The position numbers and the translations under genes were made by a program. Below are positions 1 through 8,801 of a stretch of 38,723 nucleotides of DNA, one piece after another (position 1 is the first letter of the stretch; each line of letters opens with the position of its first letter). The notes beneath the pieces are model-generated. The model searched no databases, was not told where the DNA came from, and was given only the letters and a program-made list of their open reading frames with translations. The DNA comes from Occallatibacter sp. (GTDB lineage: Bacteria > Acidobacteriota > Terriglobia > Terriglobales > Acidobacteriaceae): positions 1 through 38,723 of the forward strand of contig JARLGF010000034.1 of the NCBI GenBank assembly GCA_031296165.1. The letters run 5' to 3'.

Positions 1-95
1 GCGCCGCAGCCTGTACGGTTCGTCAGACGCGATAAACTGCTGCGTGCGCAGCGAATGGCGTGGCCTCGACAGAGCGCAAGGAATCGGAAGCAGCT

Positions 96-302
96 TCAGC
101 TACAGAAAGATTCAAACCATCGGCTGATATAGACCTGAGCATGGGATTCGCCGCAGTAGTGGCGTGCGTGGGGAGCATCGGCAGCCTCTTTGGTCCATTT
201 GAAAATTGTCAATTGCGTGTCGCTACAGTGGATCACAATCCACCGCACCGGTTTCTCGTCTTCGGTTCCACAAATCTCACACCGATAAATCGTGTCGATC
301 AT
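96..302 (-). CDS. Small Cys/His-rich protein, probably zinc-binding
   Basis: This 68-residue protein has no function I can name. It carries CEIC at residues 8-11, a lone Cys near 26, and near residue 48 the stretch HYCGESHAQVYISRW, giving a CxxC plus H/C arrangement typical of small zinc knuckles. The final residues (SRWFESFC) are aromatic. The start is supported by a GAGGG ribosome-binding site about seven bases upstream. It lies 71 bases downstream of the homoserine dehydrogenase gene on the same strand and may share its transcript. Metal binding is inferred from the Cys/His pattern only. The overlapping plus-strand frame has no comparable motif and is judged a shadow. Confidence 0.7.
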   Translation of the reverse strand: MIDTIYRCEICGTEDEKPVRWIVIHCSDTQLTIFKWTKEAADAPHARHYCGESHAQVYISRWFESFCS

Positions 303-373
303 CGCGCGACCCTCGCTAAAATCTCAACCCATCCACAGCCCTTATATCCGCTGATTTCTAACTTGATTTTTTA

Positions 374-1687
374 CTACTCCAGCATCTGCAAATCCAACGG
401 TTCTTCAAGCAGGCAATCCATGGTGCGGATGCTGGCCAGAGCGCGTTGCAGTGCCGATGACTTGCATGGCTCGACGGTGACGACGAAAGGCAACGCGTGC
501 GCCGGGTAACCCGGCTTCTGCACGATGGCGCGAATGTTGATGTGCTCATGGGCCAGCGCCGCAGTAATTGCCGCCACGATCCCCGGCCGGTCAACGACCA
601 GAAAACGGATGTAATGCGGGACCTCAAACTCGGCGCTCACCCGTGCCGGGGCCGATGGAACTTCGACCCGCCGCGACCCGTGCGCCAGGGCCAGCAGATC
701 GCTGACCACGGCCACAGCGGTGGGATGCCCGCCGGCGCCGTGACCGGAAAAGACCACGTCGCCGCCATAGTGGCCGGAAAAGATCACCATATTCTCCGTG
801 CCCCGCGACCAGGCCATGGGCGAATGCAAATCGACCAGCATGGGGCCCACTGTGGCCGCCACGCTGCCATGATCCTGCTCAGCCCGCGCAACCTGGCGGA
901 TGGTGCAGCCGAGGTCCCGGGCATAACTGAAGTCTACGGCGGAAACCTCGGTGATGGGCCGGGGAACAATCTCCTCCGGATCGACCTCTACGCGCAGCGC
1001 CAGCCGCATGAGAATGGCCAGCTTGGCGCGGGCATCGAATCCGCCTACGTCTTCAGTGGGGTCGGCCTCGGCGTAACCTTTGGCCTGCGCAGCCGCCAGC
1101 ACGGTTGCGTACTCCGCACCTTCTTCCATCTTGCTCAAGATGAAGTTGCAGGTGCCGTTCAGAATGCCTTCAATGCGCTCAATCCGGTCGCCAGCCAGTC
1201 CCTGCTCGAGCGCTGGGATGACGGGAATTCCGCCGGCCACCGCGGCGCCATACTTCAGGTGCCCACCCTTGGACGCTGCCAGCCGCTCCAGTTCCACACC
1301 CTGATAAGCAATCAGCTTTTTGTTGGCCGTGACCACGCTCTTGCCGGTCTCGAGCGCCTTGCGCACCCAGTTCCCTGCCGGCTCAAGCCCTCCGGCCAGT
1401 TCCACCACCACGTCCACATCCGAGGCCAGCACAGCCTCGGCGTCCTCGCTCCAAATGACGCTGGAAGGCACCCAGTCCACGCGCTTGCGCTCGACGCCGC
1501 GGTTGAAAATAGAGACCAGTTCCAGTCCCCTGGGCTTCGACTCGACCAGAATCCGCGCCGCTGAGCTGCCAACCGTCCCAAAACCAAAGAGCGCAATGCG
1601 CAACGGGCGCTTATTGCGGGTCTTTTGCGCGGACTGGACGGGAAGCTGTTGCGGGGATGCGGGTACATTCACTTCAGACACTGGCAT
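374..1687 (-). CDS. hom: Homoserine dehydrogenase
   Basis: Reduces aspartate semialdehyde to homoserine with NAD(P)H, the branch-point step to threonine and methionine, in the cytoplasm. The 437-residue length fits the monofunctional ACT-containing form. The nucleotide-binding GFGTVG loop is at residues 35-40, TANKKLIA follows the Rossmann part, and the catalytic domain has GAAVAGGIPVI and NGTCNFILSKM. The C-terminal ~80 residues (from about VPHYIRFLVVDRPGIVAAI) form an ACT domain, the usual site of threonine feedback inhibition. The first ~28 residues are a polar extension rich in Pro and Gln ahead of the core. The ATG is preceded by AAGAGGAA, which sits unusually close to the start. No thrB, thrC or aspartokinase gene is adjacent. 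Confidence 0.96.
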   Translation of the reverse strand: MPVSEVNVPASPQQLPVQSAQKTRNKRPLRIALFGFGTVGSSAARILVESKPRGLELVSIFNRGVERKRVDWVPSSVIWSEDAEAVLASDVDVVVELAGGLEPAGNWVRKALETGKSVVTANKKLIAYQGVELERLAASKGGHLKYGAAVAGGIPVIPALEQGLAGDRIERIEGILNGTCNFILSKMEEGAEYATVLAAAQAKGYAEADPTEDVGGFDARAKLAILMRLALRVEVDPEEIVPRPITEVSAVDFSYARDLGCTIRQVARAEQDHGSVAATVGPMLVDLHSPMAWSRGTENMVIFSGHYGGDVVFSGHGAGGHPTAVAVVSDLLALAHGSRRVEVPSAPARVSAEFEVPHYIRFLVVDRPGIVAAITAALAHEHINIRAIVQKPGYPAHALPFVVTVEPCKSSALQRALASIRTMDCLLEEPLDLQMLE

Positions 1688-1798
1688 TTCCTCTTAGGCG
1701 TGGATGAAAATTCGTAATACTCCGATGATACCTGACCGCAGCGCGTCGAAACCCCGAGACCGCCCGCGAAGCCGAATGTCGTGTACCATAAGCTCCAG

Positions 1799-2188
1799 AT
1801 GCGGCGCGGCCTTTCCATTTATCTAATCCTGTTCTTCTGGCTGGGACCGCTCGCGGTCACTCTCCCGGCCAGCGACGATTCAGGCCTGCCGCCGTGCTGC
1901 CGCCGGCACGGAGCGCACCACTGCGCCATGGCCATGCGGATGGCAGCCATGATGTCTAAGGCACTATCCGGTTCCACGCCTGTCCTGACCGCGCCCTTGA
2001 CCTGCCCACTGTTCCCCGGATTCAGAGCCGCAACCGCCGCAACGACGGATGCGCTGCCAGCAGCCCCAATCAGCCTGCCTGTTCTGCTTGCGCACGCTCA
2101 CTCGCCTGCCGCGGGACGCGCAGCGGCACGGCTAAGCCAGATACGCACCCGCGCCAGCCGCGGACCTCCAGCACTGACCCTCAGTTGA
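1799..2188 (+). CDS. Small exported His/Cys/Met-rich protein next to TonB receptor
   Basis: About 129 residues from the ATG chosen here; a GTG 18 bases upstream in frame is also possible. The N-terminus is a clear signal peptide or membrane anchor (MRRGLSIYLILFFWLGPLAV). Just after it comes LPPCCRRHGAHHCAMAMRM: two adjacent Cys, three His, one further Cys and several Met within about 20 residues, a pattern suggestive of copper or another soft metal. The rest is Ala/Pro-rich and low in complexity. It lies 235 bases upstream of the TonB-dependent receptor on the same strand. Similar small CC..HH..C proteins beside TonB receptors are, to my recollection, common in acidobacteria. Metal binding and a partnership with the receptor are inferences. 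Confidence 0.6.
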   Translation: MRRGLSIYLILFFWLGPLAVTLPASDDSGLPPCCRRHGAHHCAMAMRMAAMMSKALSGSTPVLTAPLTCPLFPGFRAATAATTDALPAAPISLPVLLAHAHSPAAGRAAARLSQIRTRASRGPPALTLS

Positions 2189-2423
2189 AAATTCTGTTGC
2201 AAGCGTGGCCTTTTTCAAGACAGAGGCACAGGTACGCGCCTTCAAAGACAGAACCGGCTGAACCGTCCTGAATGGACCTGGGCAGCGATCTGTTCCGTGC
2301 CTGAGGGCCGATCTGCCTGCAACTACATTCTCTTCCCCTGCCAGGCGTATTTCGTGCGCATCGATTGCCGCGCGTCTATGGCCTGTTGTTCTTCCGGATT
2401 CCCCCCTGGAGGTCTGTACCGTC

Positions 2424-4736
2424 ATGCGCATTTATTCCGTGTTGGCCGCTGCACTGCTGCTGGCCGCTTCCCTTCCCGTATTCGCAACCGTATTTGCGAC
2501 CGTGCATGGAGTGGTGCACGATCCGCAGCACCGGCCCATCGCCGGCGCAAAGATTGCCCTGCAAGCCACCGGATCGGATTTTGTTCTGCAAGCTACCACC
2601 GGTTCCGACGGCACATTTGAGCTGCCGCAAGCGCCTATAGGTGTCTACCGTCTGACCGTTGCCGCTCAGGGCTTTGCTTCCGTTACGCAATCCCTGACCC
2701 TTGCCTCAGGGACGAACCCGATTCTGCACATTCCCCTGTCCATTGGCACAACCACGCAATCGGTTGTCGTCAACGGCTCGGCCAGTTCCAGCGATTCCGT
2801 CACTCCCGCCACGCTCATCACCCGCGCCATGATCGACCAGACCCCTGGCGCAGGCCGCACCCTCGGAATGGAGATGATTACCGACTACGTTCCCGGCTCT
2901 TACATGACCCACGACATGCTGCATATACGCGGCGGCCACCAGACCAGTTGGCTGATTGACGGGATTGCGATTCCCAACACCAAGATCGCCTCGAATGTAG
3001 GACCGCAGATCGACCCGAAAGATATTGACGCACTGGAGACGCAGCGCGGCAGTTACAGCCCGGATGTGGGCGACCGGACTTACGGAGTCTTCAACGTGCT
3101 GCCGCGCAACGGCTTTGAGCGCAACCGCGAGGGAGAGTTGTTGCTCTCAGCCGGCAATCCATACACCGGCGAGATACAACTCTCGCTAGGCGACCATTCA
3201 GAGAGAACCGCCTGGTATACAAGCCTGACCGGCGCCCGTTCCAACTACGGACTGGCCACTCCGGTACCCGGCATCTACCACGACGCCACCAATTCAGAAA
3301 GCGGATTCCTATCGCTGATCCGCAACCAGACTCCGCAGGATCAACTGCGCCTGGACGCACAATACCGCCAGGATTACTTTGACGTTCCCTACGATCCCAA
3401 CCAAAATGACTACGAAACCACTTCCGGTTATTACAGTTCCTACGGCCTGCGCGACGCGCAAAACGAGCGCGACACGTTTGTGATTGCAAACTGGGTTCAT
3501 ACGCTTTCTCCCAAGGCGCTGTTTTCCTTTGCGCCGTTCTACCATCTGAACCAATCCAACTACGACTCGATGCCCACGGACGACCCGGTAGCCACGACCT
3601 GGCATCAGACGTCGAATTATGCAGGCGGCCAGGCCGATGCGCATCTGGATGCCGGACCGAACAGCTTCTCCGCCGGCTTTTATACGTTCTACCAGGCGGA
3701 GAGCGATCTATTTGGCGTGCAGGTCAACGACGGAAGCGCCTCGTTGGAACCCAATACCGGGGCCAGCGCCGGCGCCGCACTGGTTGAGTTTTACTTCTCC
3801 GACCATCTACGCCTGGGGCGGTACATTACGCTGCTCGGCGGCGAACGCTTCTCCGTGTTTCGCGGCGGATACGACGAGGCCGCAACCTATCCTCGCATGG
3901 GCGCAACGGTGGAGATTCCTCGCCTGCACTGGGTGCTGCGCGGTTTCTACGGTCACTTCTTCCAACCCGCGCCCGTTCAGACCGTTTCCAGTTCCGTGCT
4001 CAACTACGCCAGCAGCCTGCCTGCGGGAGAAAATGCTTTTACGCCGTTACCCTCAGAGCGCGACGAAGAGCACCAGTTCGGCATTCAGATTCCATACCGG
4101 GGCTGGTCCCTGGATGTGGATACCTTCAAGAATCGCGTCAACAACTTTCTGGATCACTCCAACCTGGGCGAATCGAACATGTACTTTCCCATTGCCGTGG
4201 ATGGAGCCCTGGTGCGCGCGTGGGAGATGACGCTGCGCTCGCCGCAACTGGCGCACATTGGCCAATTCCATCTGACGTATTCCAATCAAATTGCCGAGCA
4301 GCGCGGGGCCATTATCGGCGGCTTCACCTGTTCCATTGCGGGCGATGCTGCGTGCTATCCGGCAGACAATTCGTACACGCCGGTCGACCACGACCAGCGC
4401 AATACGCTGAACACGGGCTTTACTACGAATCTTCCCCGGCACACGTGGTTCTCAACGAATGTCTACTACGGTTCAGGCTTTACCAACGGCCTGGCCTGTA
4501 CAGATCCATCTTCCTGCCCGAATAACGGTCCTTATTCTGGCGCGTATTTGCCGGTCCACACGACCTTCGACTCTTCGGCCGGACACAGTATCGGCGAGCG
4601 CTGGAGAATCGCCGTGAATGTCATCAATGCAACCAATCATCGCGTTCTGGAAGATAACTCTGTGACCATCGGCGGCTTCCATTACAACGATCCGCGCATG
4701 GTTTCGGCGGAGTTGCGTTACCGGTTCCACTTTTAA
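2424..4736 (+). CDS. TonB-dependent outer-membrane receptor with carboxypeptidase-regulatory N-domain
   Basis: A 770-residue outer-membrane receptor. Residues 1-22 are a signal peptide. Residues ~25-105 are a carboxypeptidase-regulatory-like Ig fold (VHGVVHDPQHRPIAGAKI, then GSDGTFELPQAPIGVYRLTV). A plug-like segment follows at ~140-235 (MLHIRGGHQTSWLIDGIAIP and IDALETQRGSY). The rest is rich in alternating aromatic strands typical of a 22-stranded barrel and ends ELRYRFHF, with the C-terminal Phe expected of an outer-membrane barrel. A GGAGG site precedes the ATG. It would import a substrate using TonB/ExbBD energy (not encoded here). The His/Cys-rich exported protein upstream hints at a metal or metal-chelate substrate, which is inference; a glycan or peptide ligand is also possible. 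Confidence 0.93.
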   Translation: MRIYSVLAAALLLAASLPVFATVFATVHGVVHDPQHRPIAGAKIALQATGSDFVLQATTGSDGTFELPQAPIGVYRLTVAAQGFASVTQSLTLASGTNPILHIPLSIGTTTQSVVVNGSASSSDSVTPATLITRAMIDQTPGAGRTLGMEMITDYVPGSYMTHDMLHIRGGHQTSWLIDGIAIPNTKIASNVGPQIDPKDIDALETQRGSYSPDVGDRTYGVFNVLPRNGFERNREGELLLSAGNPYTGEIQLSLGDHSERTAWYTSLTGARSNYGLATPVPGIYHDATNSESGFLSLIRNQTPQDQLRLDAQYRQDYFDVPYDPNQNDYETTSGYYSSYGLRDAQNERDTFVIANWVHTLSPKALFSFAPFYHLNQSNYDSMPTDDPVATTWHQTSNYAGGQADAHLDAGPNSFSAGFYTFYQAESDLFGVQVNDGSASLEPNTGASAGAALVEFYFSDHLRLGRYITLLGGERFSVFRGGYDEAATYPRMGATVEIPRLHWVLRGFYGHFFQPAPVQTVSSSVLNYASSLPAGENAFTPLPSERDEEHQFGIQIPYRGWSLDVDTFKNRVNNFLDHSNLGESNMYFPIAVDGALVRAWEMTLRSPQLAHIGQFHLTYSNQIAEQRGAIIGGFTCSIAGDAACYPADNSYTPVDHDQRNTLNTGFTTNLPRHTWFSTNVYYGSGFTNGLACTDPSSCPNNGPYSGAYLPVHTTFDSSAGHSIGERWRIAVNVINATNHRVLEDNSVTIGGFHYNDPRMVSAELRYRFHF

Positions 4737-4803
4737 GCACGGGCCAGCGGATTTAGCTTAGTCGGGCCTAGTCGTGCGGGTGGCTCAACTTTCCAAATTG
4801 CAT

Positions 4804-4834
4804 TTGCAGATTATTTCCGCAAAGTGGGTATGAT
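4804..4834 (+). promoter_or_regulatory. Putative promoter giving a nearly leaderless transcript
   Basis: TTGCAG (4804-4809) and TATGAT (4829-4834) resemble -35 and -10 boxes with a 19-base spacer, slightly long. The predicted start of transcription falls at about 4841, only a couple of bases before the ATG at 4843. There is no Shine-Dalgarno sequence before that ATG, consistent with a leaderless message. Confidence 0.4.
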
Positions 4835-4842
4835 GAAAATCC

Positions 4843-5244
4843 ATGGCTACCCTTTTCGAGAAACTCAACCTCAAGGATCACCAGGAGATCCTCGTCCTGC
4901 ACGCGCCGGCGAGCTTCGAGCCGGAGCTTGCGCGCCTGCCTGTGCTCACCATTCATCATCACATCGAGTCGGTTGCGGCGATCGGCTTCTCATTGGCGTT
5001 TGTTACGCGGCAGAGCGAAGTAGACGCGCTGACGCCAACGATTGCCGCCTGCGCCAAAGGCGATGCGACGGTGTGGTTTGCGTATCCCAAAGGCACTTCA
5101 AAGAAATACAAGTGCGATTTTAATCGAGACACCGGCTGGGAGAAGCTGAAGGCTGCGGGATTTGATACGGTGCGAGCCGTTGCGATTGACGAGGACTGGA
5201 TCGCATTGCGTTTCCGGCGCAGAGAATACATCAAATCTCGGTAA
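4843..5244 (+). CDS. Conserved hypothetical protein (DUF3052-like)
   Basis: 133 residues, soluble, no signal peptide. The central part reads IGFSLAFVTRQSEVDALTP, then TVWFAYPKGTSKKYKCDFNR and DTGWEKLKAAGFDTVRAVAI, ending DEDWIALRFRRRE. This pattern (WxxYPKGTSKK, then D..RDTGW..L...GF..V..V.ID.DW.ALRFR) recalls small proteins often annotated DUF3052-like; I am not certain of the family name and no activity is known to me. It follows the TonB receptor by 106 bases but appears to have its own promoter. The end nearly meets the convergent sirtuin gene. Confidence 0.85.
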   Translation: MATLFEKLNLKDHQEILVLHAPASFEPELARLPVLTIHHHIESVAAIGFSLAFVTRQSEVDALTPTIAACAKGDATVWFAYPKGTSKKYKCDFNRDTGWEKLKAAGFDTVRAVAIDEDWIALRFRRREYIKSR

Positions 5245-5289
5245 CCGGGCCGACTTCCGATGGCGGCCGCACGAGCGAAGGAAAATGCT

Positions 5290-6006
5290 TTATTCCACCT
5301 GAAACAGGCCCGGCATCACTTCCCCTGCCTTGCCCTCGACCACATGCGTAAAGGCGGACGCGTTGAGCGGCGGCTCCGGTCCCACGTAGACGGTGCGCGC
5401 GCCGGCCTGCCGCGCCCAGTGGACGAAGCCGGCCGCCGGATAGACCGATCCCGAGGTGCCGACGACAAGCATCAGAGTTGCTTTGGCAATCTCGGCCTCG
5501 ATGCGCTCCATTTCCAGAGGGATTTCGCCAAAGAAAACGATGTGCGGGCGCAAGCGTCCGCCGCAGGGGCAGAGGCCTACCTCGGAGAGGCTGCGATAAA
5601 TGGCATGGTCCTCGACCGGCGGCCGGCCGCACTCCCGCTCGCAACGCGACCTGGACAACTCGCCGTGCATGTGGACCAGCCGCGACGAACCGGCGCGCTC
5701 GTGGAGATCGTCGACATTCTGCGTGCAGAGAAAAAAGCGGTCGCCCAACTGGGCTTCCAACTTTGCCAGGGTAACGTGCGCCGGATTCGGCTGTGCCTTG
5801 GCACCATCCGCGCGGCGGCCCGAGTAGAACTCCCACACCCGCCAAGGATTGCGCTGCCACGCCTCCGGGGTACACACATCTTCAACGCGGCTGCCTGCCC
5901 ACAGGCCATCCGCAGCGCGAAAGGTAGGCAAGCCGCTCTCCGCGCTGATACCTGCCCCGGTAAGTACAAAAACGCGATCTTCTGCGCCGATCGATATTTT
6001 TTTCAT
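5290..6006 (-). CDS. cobB: Sir2-family NAD-dependent protein deacylase, class III
   Basis: Removes acyl groups from protein lysines using NAD+, releasing nicotinamide and O-acyl-ADP-ribose. In 238 residues all core motifs are present: LTGAGISAESGLPTFR (15-30), TQNVDDLHERAG (95-106), the catalytic His114 in HMHGEL, and zinc-binding Cys122, Cys126, Cys146 and Cys148. Tyr61 and Arg64 in FYSGRR match the Y-x-x-R pair that marks class III (SIRT5/CobB-type) enzymes, which prefer succinyl- or malonyl-lysine, so desuccinylase activity is expected besides deacetylation. The start has a TTGAGGA site. It lies 63 bases after the quinone oxidoreductase gene and is probably co-transcribed, with a small hairpin between them. 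Confidence 0.94.
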   Translation of the reverse strand: MKKISIGAEDRVFVLTGAGISAESGLPTFRAADGLWAGSRVEDVCTPEAWQRNPWRVWEFYSGRRADGAKAQPNPAHVTLAKLEAQLGDRFFLCTQNVDDLHERAGSSRLVHMHGELSRSRCERECGRPPVEDHAIYRSLSEVGLCPCGGRLRPHIVFFGEIPLEMERIEAEIAKATLMLVVGTSGSVYPAAGFVHWARQAGARTVYVGPEPPLNASAFTHVVEGKAGEVMPGLFQVE

Positions 6007-6044
6007 TCCTCAACTTCCATTGCACTGGTGAATACCGAATACGG

Positions 6045-6066
6045 GCAACCGATCACTGACGGTTGC
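6045..6066 (-). repeat. Intercistronic 7-bp hairpin
   Basis: GCAACCG and CGGTTGC form perfect 7-bp arms around an 8-base loop, starting four bases after the oxidoreductase stop codon (minus strand). There is no following T run, so it is more likely an mRNA-stability or pausing element than a full terminator. Confidence 0.4.
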
Positions 6067-6069
6067 TCT

Positions 6070-7038
<969 letters not shown>

Positions 7039-7138
7039 ATCAGGGCAAGAATGCACCCTGAGGCCCGGCTGCCGCAAGGGTCTGAGAGCGATGTAGCACA
7101 TAAGCACCATGAAACAGGCTGCATACAAAATAGAAGAA

Positions 7139-7171
7139 GCCCCGTCCAGGGGATGCCTGGGCGGGGCTTTT
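7139..7171 (-). terminator. Rho-independent terminator after glycosyltransferase gene
   Basis: A 12-bp GC-rich stem (7139-7150 with 7156-7167, one G-U pair) around a five-base loop. On the minus strand it is followed by the U-rich CUUCUUCUAUUUU; on the plus strand by TTTT. It sits just after the glycosyltransferase stop and upstream of the oxidoreductase start, separating the two minus-strand units. Confidence 0.8.
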
Positions 7172-7191
7172 GTGTTTCCAATTTCCTTCAG

Positions 7192-8193
7192 CTAGAAATT
7201 ACCTTCCAGCCGGTCCGTCAAGATGCTCTGCTCTTCAGAAGCCAGGCGCACCATGCGTTCGACGGTGTAGGGCGCAGGTTGCTGGCTGGTGTGATAGTGG
7301 CGCACCTGCAACTCGCCCAGCAACCCGATGGCCAGCATCTGGATGCCGGCAACGATCAGAACGGAACCGACTACGAACAAGGGTTGATGGTGGCGCATCA
7401 CGTCCAACTGCGGGTTGAGAATTTTCATGCCCAGCAGGAATGCAGCCATGCTGCTGCCGCCCAGAATGCTCAGCGCTCCGATGCTGCCGAAGAAGTGCAG
7501 CGGCCGGCTCATGTATTTGAGCAGGAAGCGGATGGTCATCAGATCGAACAAAACGCCGAATGTGCGCCCGATGCCGTAATGGCTCTTGCCGCGCACGCGA
7601 CTGAGATTCCTGATAGGGATTTCGCAGATGGACGCGCCGTACCAACTGGCCAGCGCGGGGATGAAGCGATGCATCTCCCCATACAGCGGAATATTCTGAA
7701 TCACTTCCCGGCGATAGGCCTTGAAGGTGGTGCCGAAGTCGTGAATATTCACGCCAGAGAGCCTGGCCATGAGCCAATTGGCACAGGCCGAGGGGATGCG
7801 ACGCAGAAAAATGTTGTCTATTCTGTCCTTGCGCCAGCCGGAAACTACATCGTATCCCTCATCGAGCTTTTCAATAAAGGCGGGAATTTCGTTGGGATCG
7901 TGTTGCAGGTCGCCGTCCATGGCCAGGATGAAGTCGCCTGTGGCGTGGTCAAAACCGGCGGCCAGAGCCGAGGTTTGGCCGAAGTTCCGGCGCAACTTGA
8001 TGACCAGCACCCGGCTGTCTACGCCGGCAATTTCTTCGAGCAGCTTATACGTGCAGTCGCTGGATCCATCGTCCACCAGCACCAACTCGAAACTCTCGCC
8101 TACCTGTTCCATGACCTGCTTCAGGCGCGCATATAAGACTGTGACGTTTTCCTCTTCGTTGTGAAAAGGAACGACGATCGAGTATTTGGCCAT
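7192..8193 (-). CDS. Family 2 membrane glycosyltransferase (ArnC/DPM1-like)
   Basis: Transfers a sugar from a nucleotide donor to a polyprenyl phosphate at the cytoplasmic face of the inner membrane, by analogy with ArnC, GtrB and DPM1. In 333 residues the GT-A domain (1-220) shows SIVVPFHNEEENV (5-17), LVLVDDGSSD, and the metal-binding DGDLQHDP. FGTTFKAYRR and KSHYGIGRTFGVLFDLMTIR are typical of the polyprenyl-phosphate branch. Two hydrophobic helices follow (FFGSIGALSILGGSSMAAFL, then LFVVGSVLIVAGIQMLAIGL) with a polar C-tail. A TATAAT box seven bases before the ATG, with no Shine-Dalgarno site, suggests a leaderless message. It may load lipid carriers for membrane transferases such as the GT39 enzyme at 24.2 kb, which is inference. 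Confidence 0.93.
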   Translation of the reverse strand: MAKYSIVVPFHNEEENVTVLYARLKQVMEQVGESFELVLVDDGSSDCTYKLLEEIAGVDSRVLVIKLRRNFGQTSALAAGFDHATGDFILAMDGDLQHDPNEIPAFIEKLDEGYDVVSGWRKDRIDNIFLRRIPSACANWLMARLSGVNIHDFGTTFKAYRREVIQNIPLYGEMHRFIPALASWYGASICEIPIRNLSRVRGKSHYGIGRTFGVLFDLMTIRFLLKYMSRPLHFFGSIGALSILGGSSMAAFLLGMKILNPQLDVMRHHQPLFVVGSVLIVAGIQMLAIGLLGELQVRHYHTSQQPAPYTVERMVRLASEEQSILTDRLEGNF

Positions 8194-8200
8194 TCTGTTA

Positions 8201-8206
8201 ATTATA
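8201..8206 (-). promoter_or_regulatory. Perfect -10 box abutting the glycosyltransferase start
   Basis: A consensus TATAAT on the minus strand ends seven bases before the ATG at 8193, putting the predicted transcription start at or beside the start codon. No convincing -35 box is seen at normal spacing. Confidence 0.4.
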
Positions 8207-8304
8207 GACGTAATATCGATGCAAAAGGGTTACGCTGTGTGCTGGATTATTGGCTATAACGCGCAGAAAATATGCATCCAAGGGCCATGGTCCAAACAGG
8301 ACTG

Positions 8305-8616
8305 CTAGCGGTCCAACTCGTCGAGCATGGATTGCATTTCACTGAGGGCATGGTGGTTGCCGCTGCGCTTGGCGCTGGCAATGCCGGCCTTGAGCCGCGC
8401 GATTGCCTCAGATGTGCGCCCTGCAGTGGCCAGCGTCTGCGCAGACATAAAGAAGCCGGCTGTATAGTCCGGATCGTTGGCCAGCAAGGTGTCGAACTCG
8501 ACCAAAGCCGCAACCGTTTCACCGCGCCCGGCCAGTTCCATCGCCATGCCATAGCGGGCGAAGCTGTTTTTAGGATCGCGCGCCAGAATCTCTTTTAATC
8601 CTTCTATTTTGTCCAT
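8305..8616 (-). CDS. Small TPR-like protein
   Basis: 103 residues, soluble and helical. Two to three tetratricopeptide-like repeats are visible: LKEILARDPKNSFARYGMAM, then ALVEFDTLLANDPDYTAGFF, then ALATAGRTSEAIARLKAGI-type spacing (as LATAGRTSEAIARLKAGI), with the recurring small-residue/DP.(N/Y) pattern. Such folds mediate protein-protein contacts; no partner is known. It lies 111 bases upstream of the glycosyltransferase on the same strand and is divergent from the thioesterase gene. An AAGAGC sequence a few bases before the ATG is a plausible ribosome-binding site. Confidence 0.82.
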   Translation of the reverse strand: MDKIEGLKEILARDPKNSFARYGMAMELAGRGETVAALVEFDTLLANDPDYTAGFFMSAQTLATAGRTSEAIARLKAGIASAKRSGNHHALSEMQSMLDELDR

Positions 8617-8653
8617 CTTGCTCTTCTGTGGCCGTACCCGGCCCGGAGGGATT

Positions 8654-8668
8654 TGCGTAATTTACGCA
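8654..8668. promoter_or_regulatory. Palindromic candidate operator in a divergent region
   Basis: TGCGTAA-T-TTACGCA has perfect 7-base arms around one base. It lies between the divergent TPR-like and thioesterase genes, 38 bases before the former's start and 134 before the latter's. The form suits a dimeric regulator; none is identified. Confidence 0.4.
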
Positions 8669-8801
8669 GATTGCTGAAACTGGAACAGGACGCGTTGCCG
8701 AAGTGGCCCGATCAAGGTGGCCGCCGCCAGTTCCATTGTAGCTGGAGGCCGGTAATATTCGATCCGCCGGGCAAGCGAAGCGTGAATGGAGCGATCTCAG
8801 T

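Noticed and set aside
497..1564. Long plus-strand open frame across hom
   Set aside because: It is antisense to a clear homoserine dehydrogenase, has no family motif and follows the codon structure of the real gene; high GC content makes such frames common.
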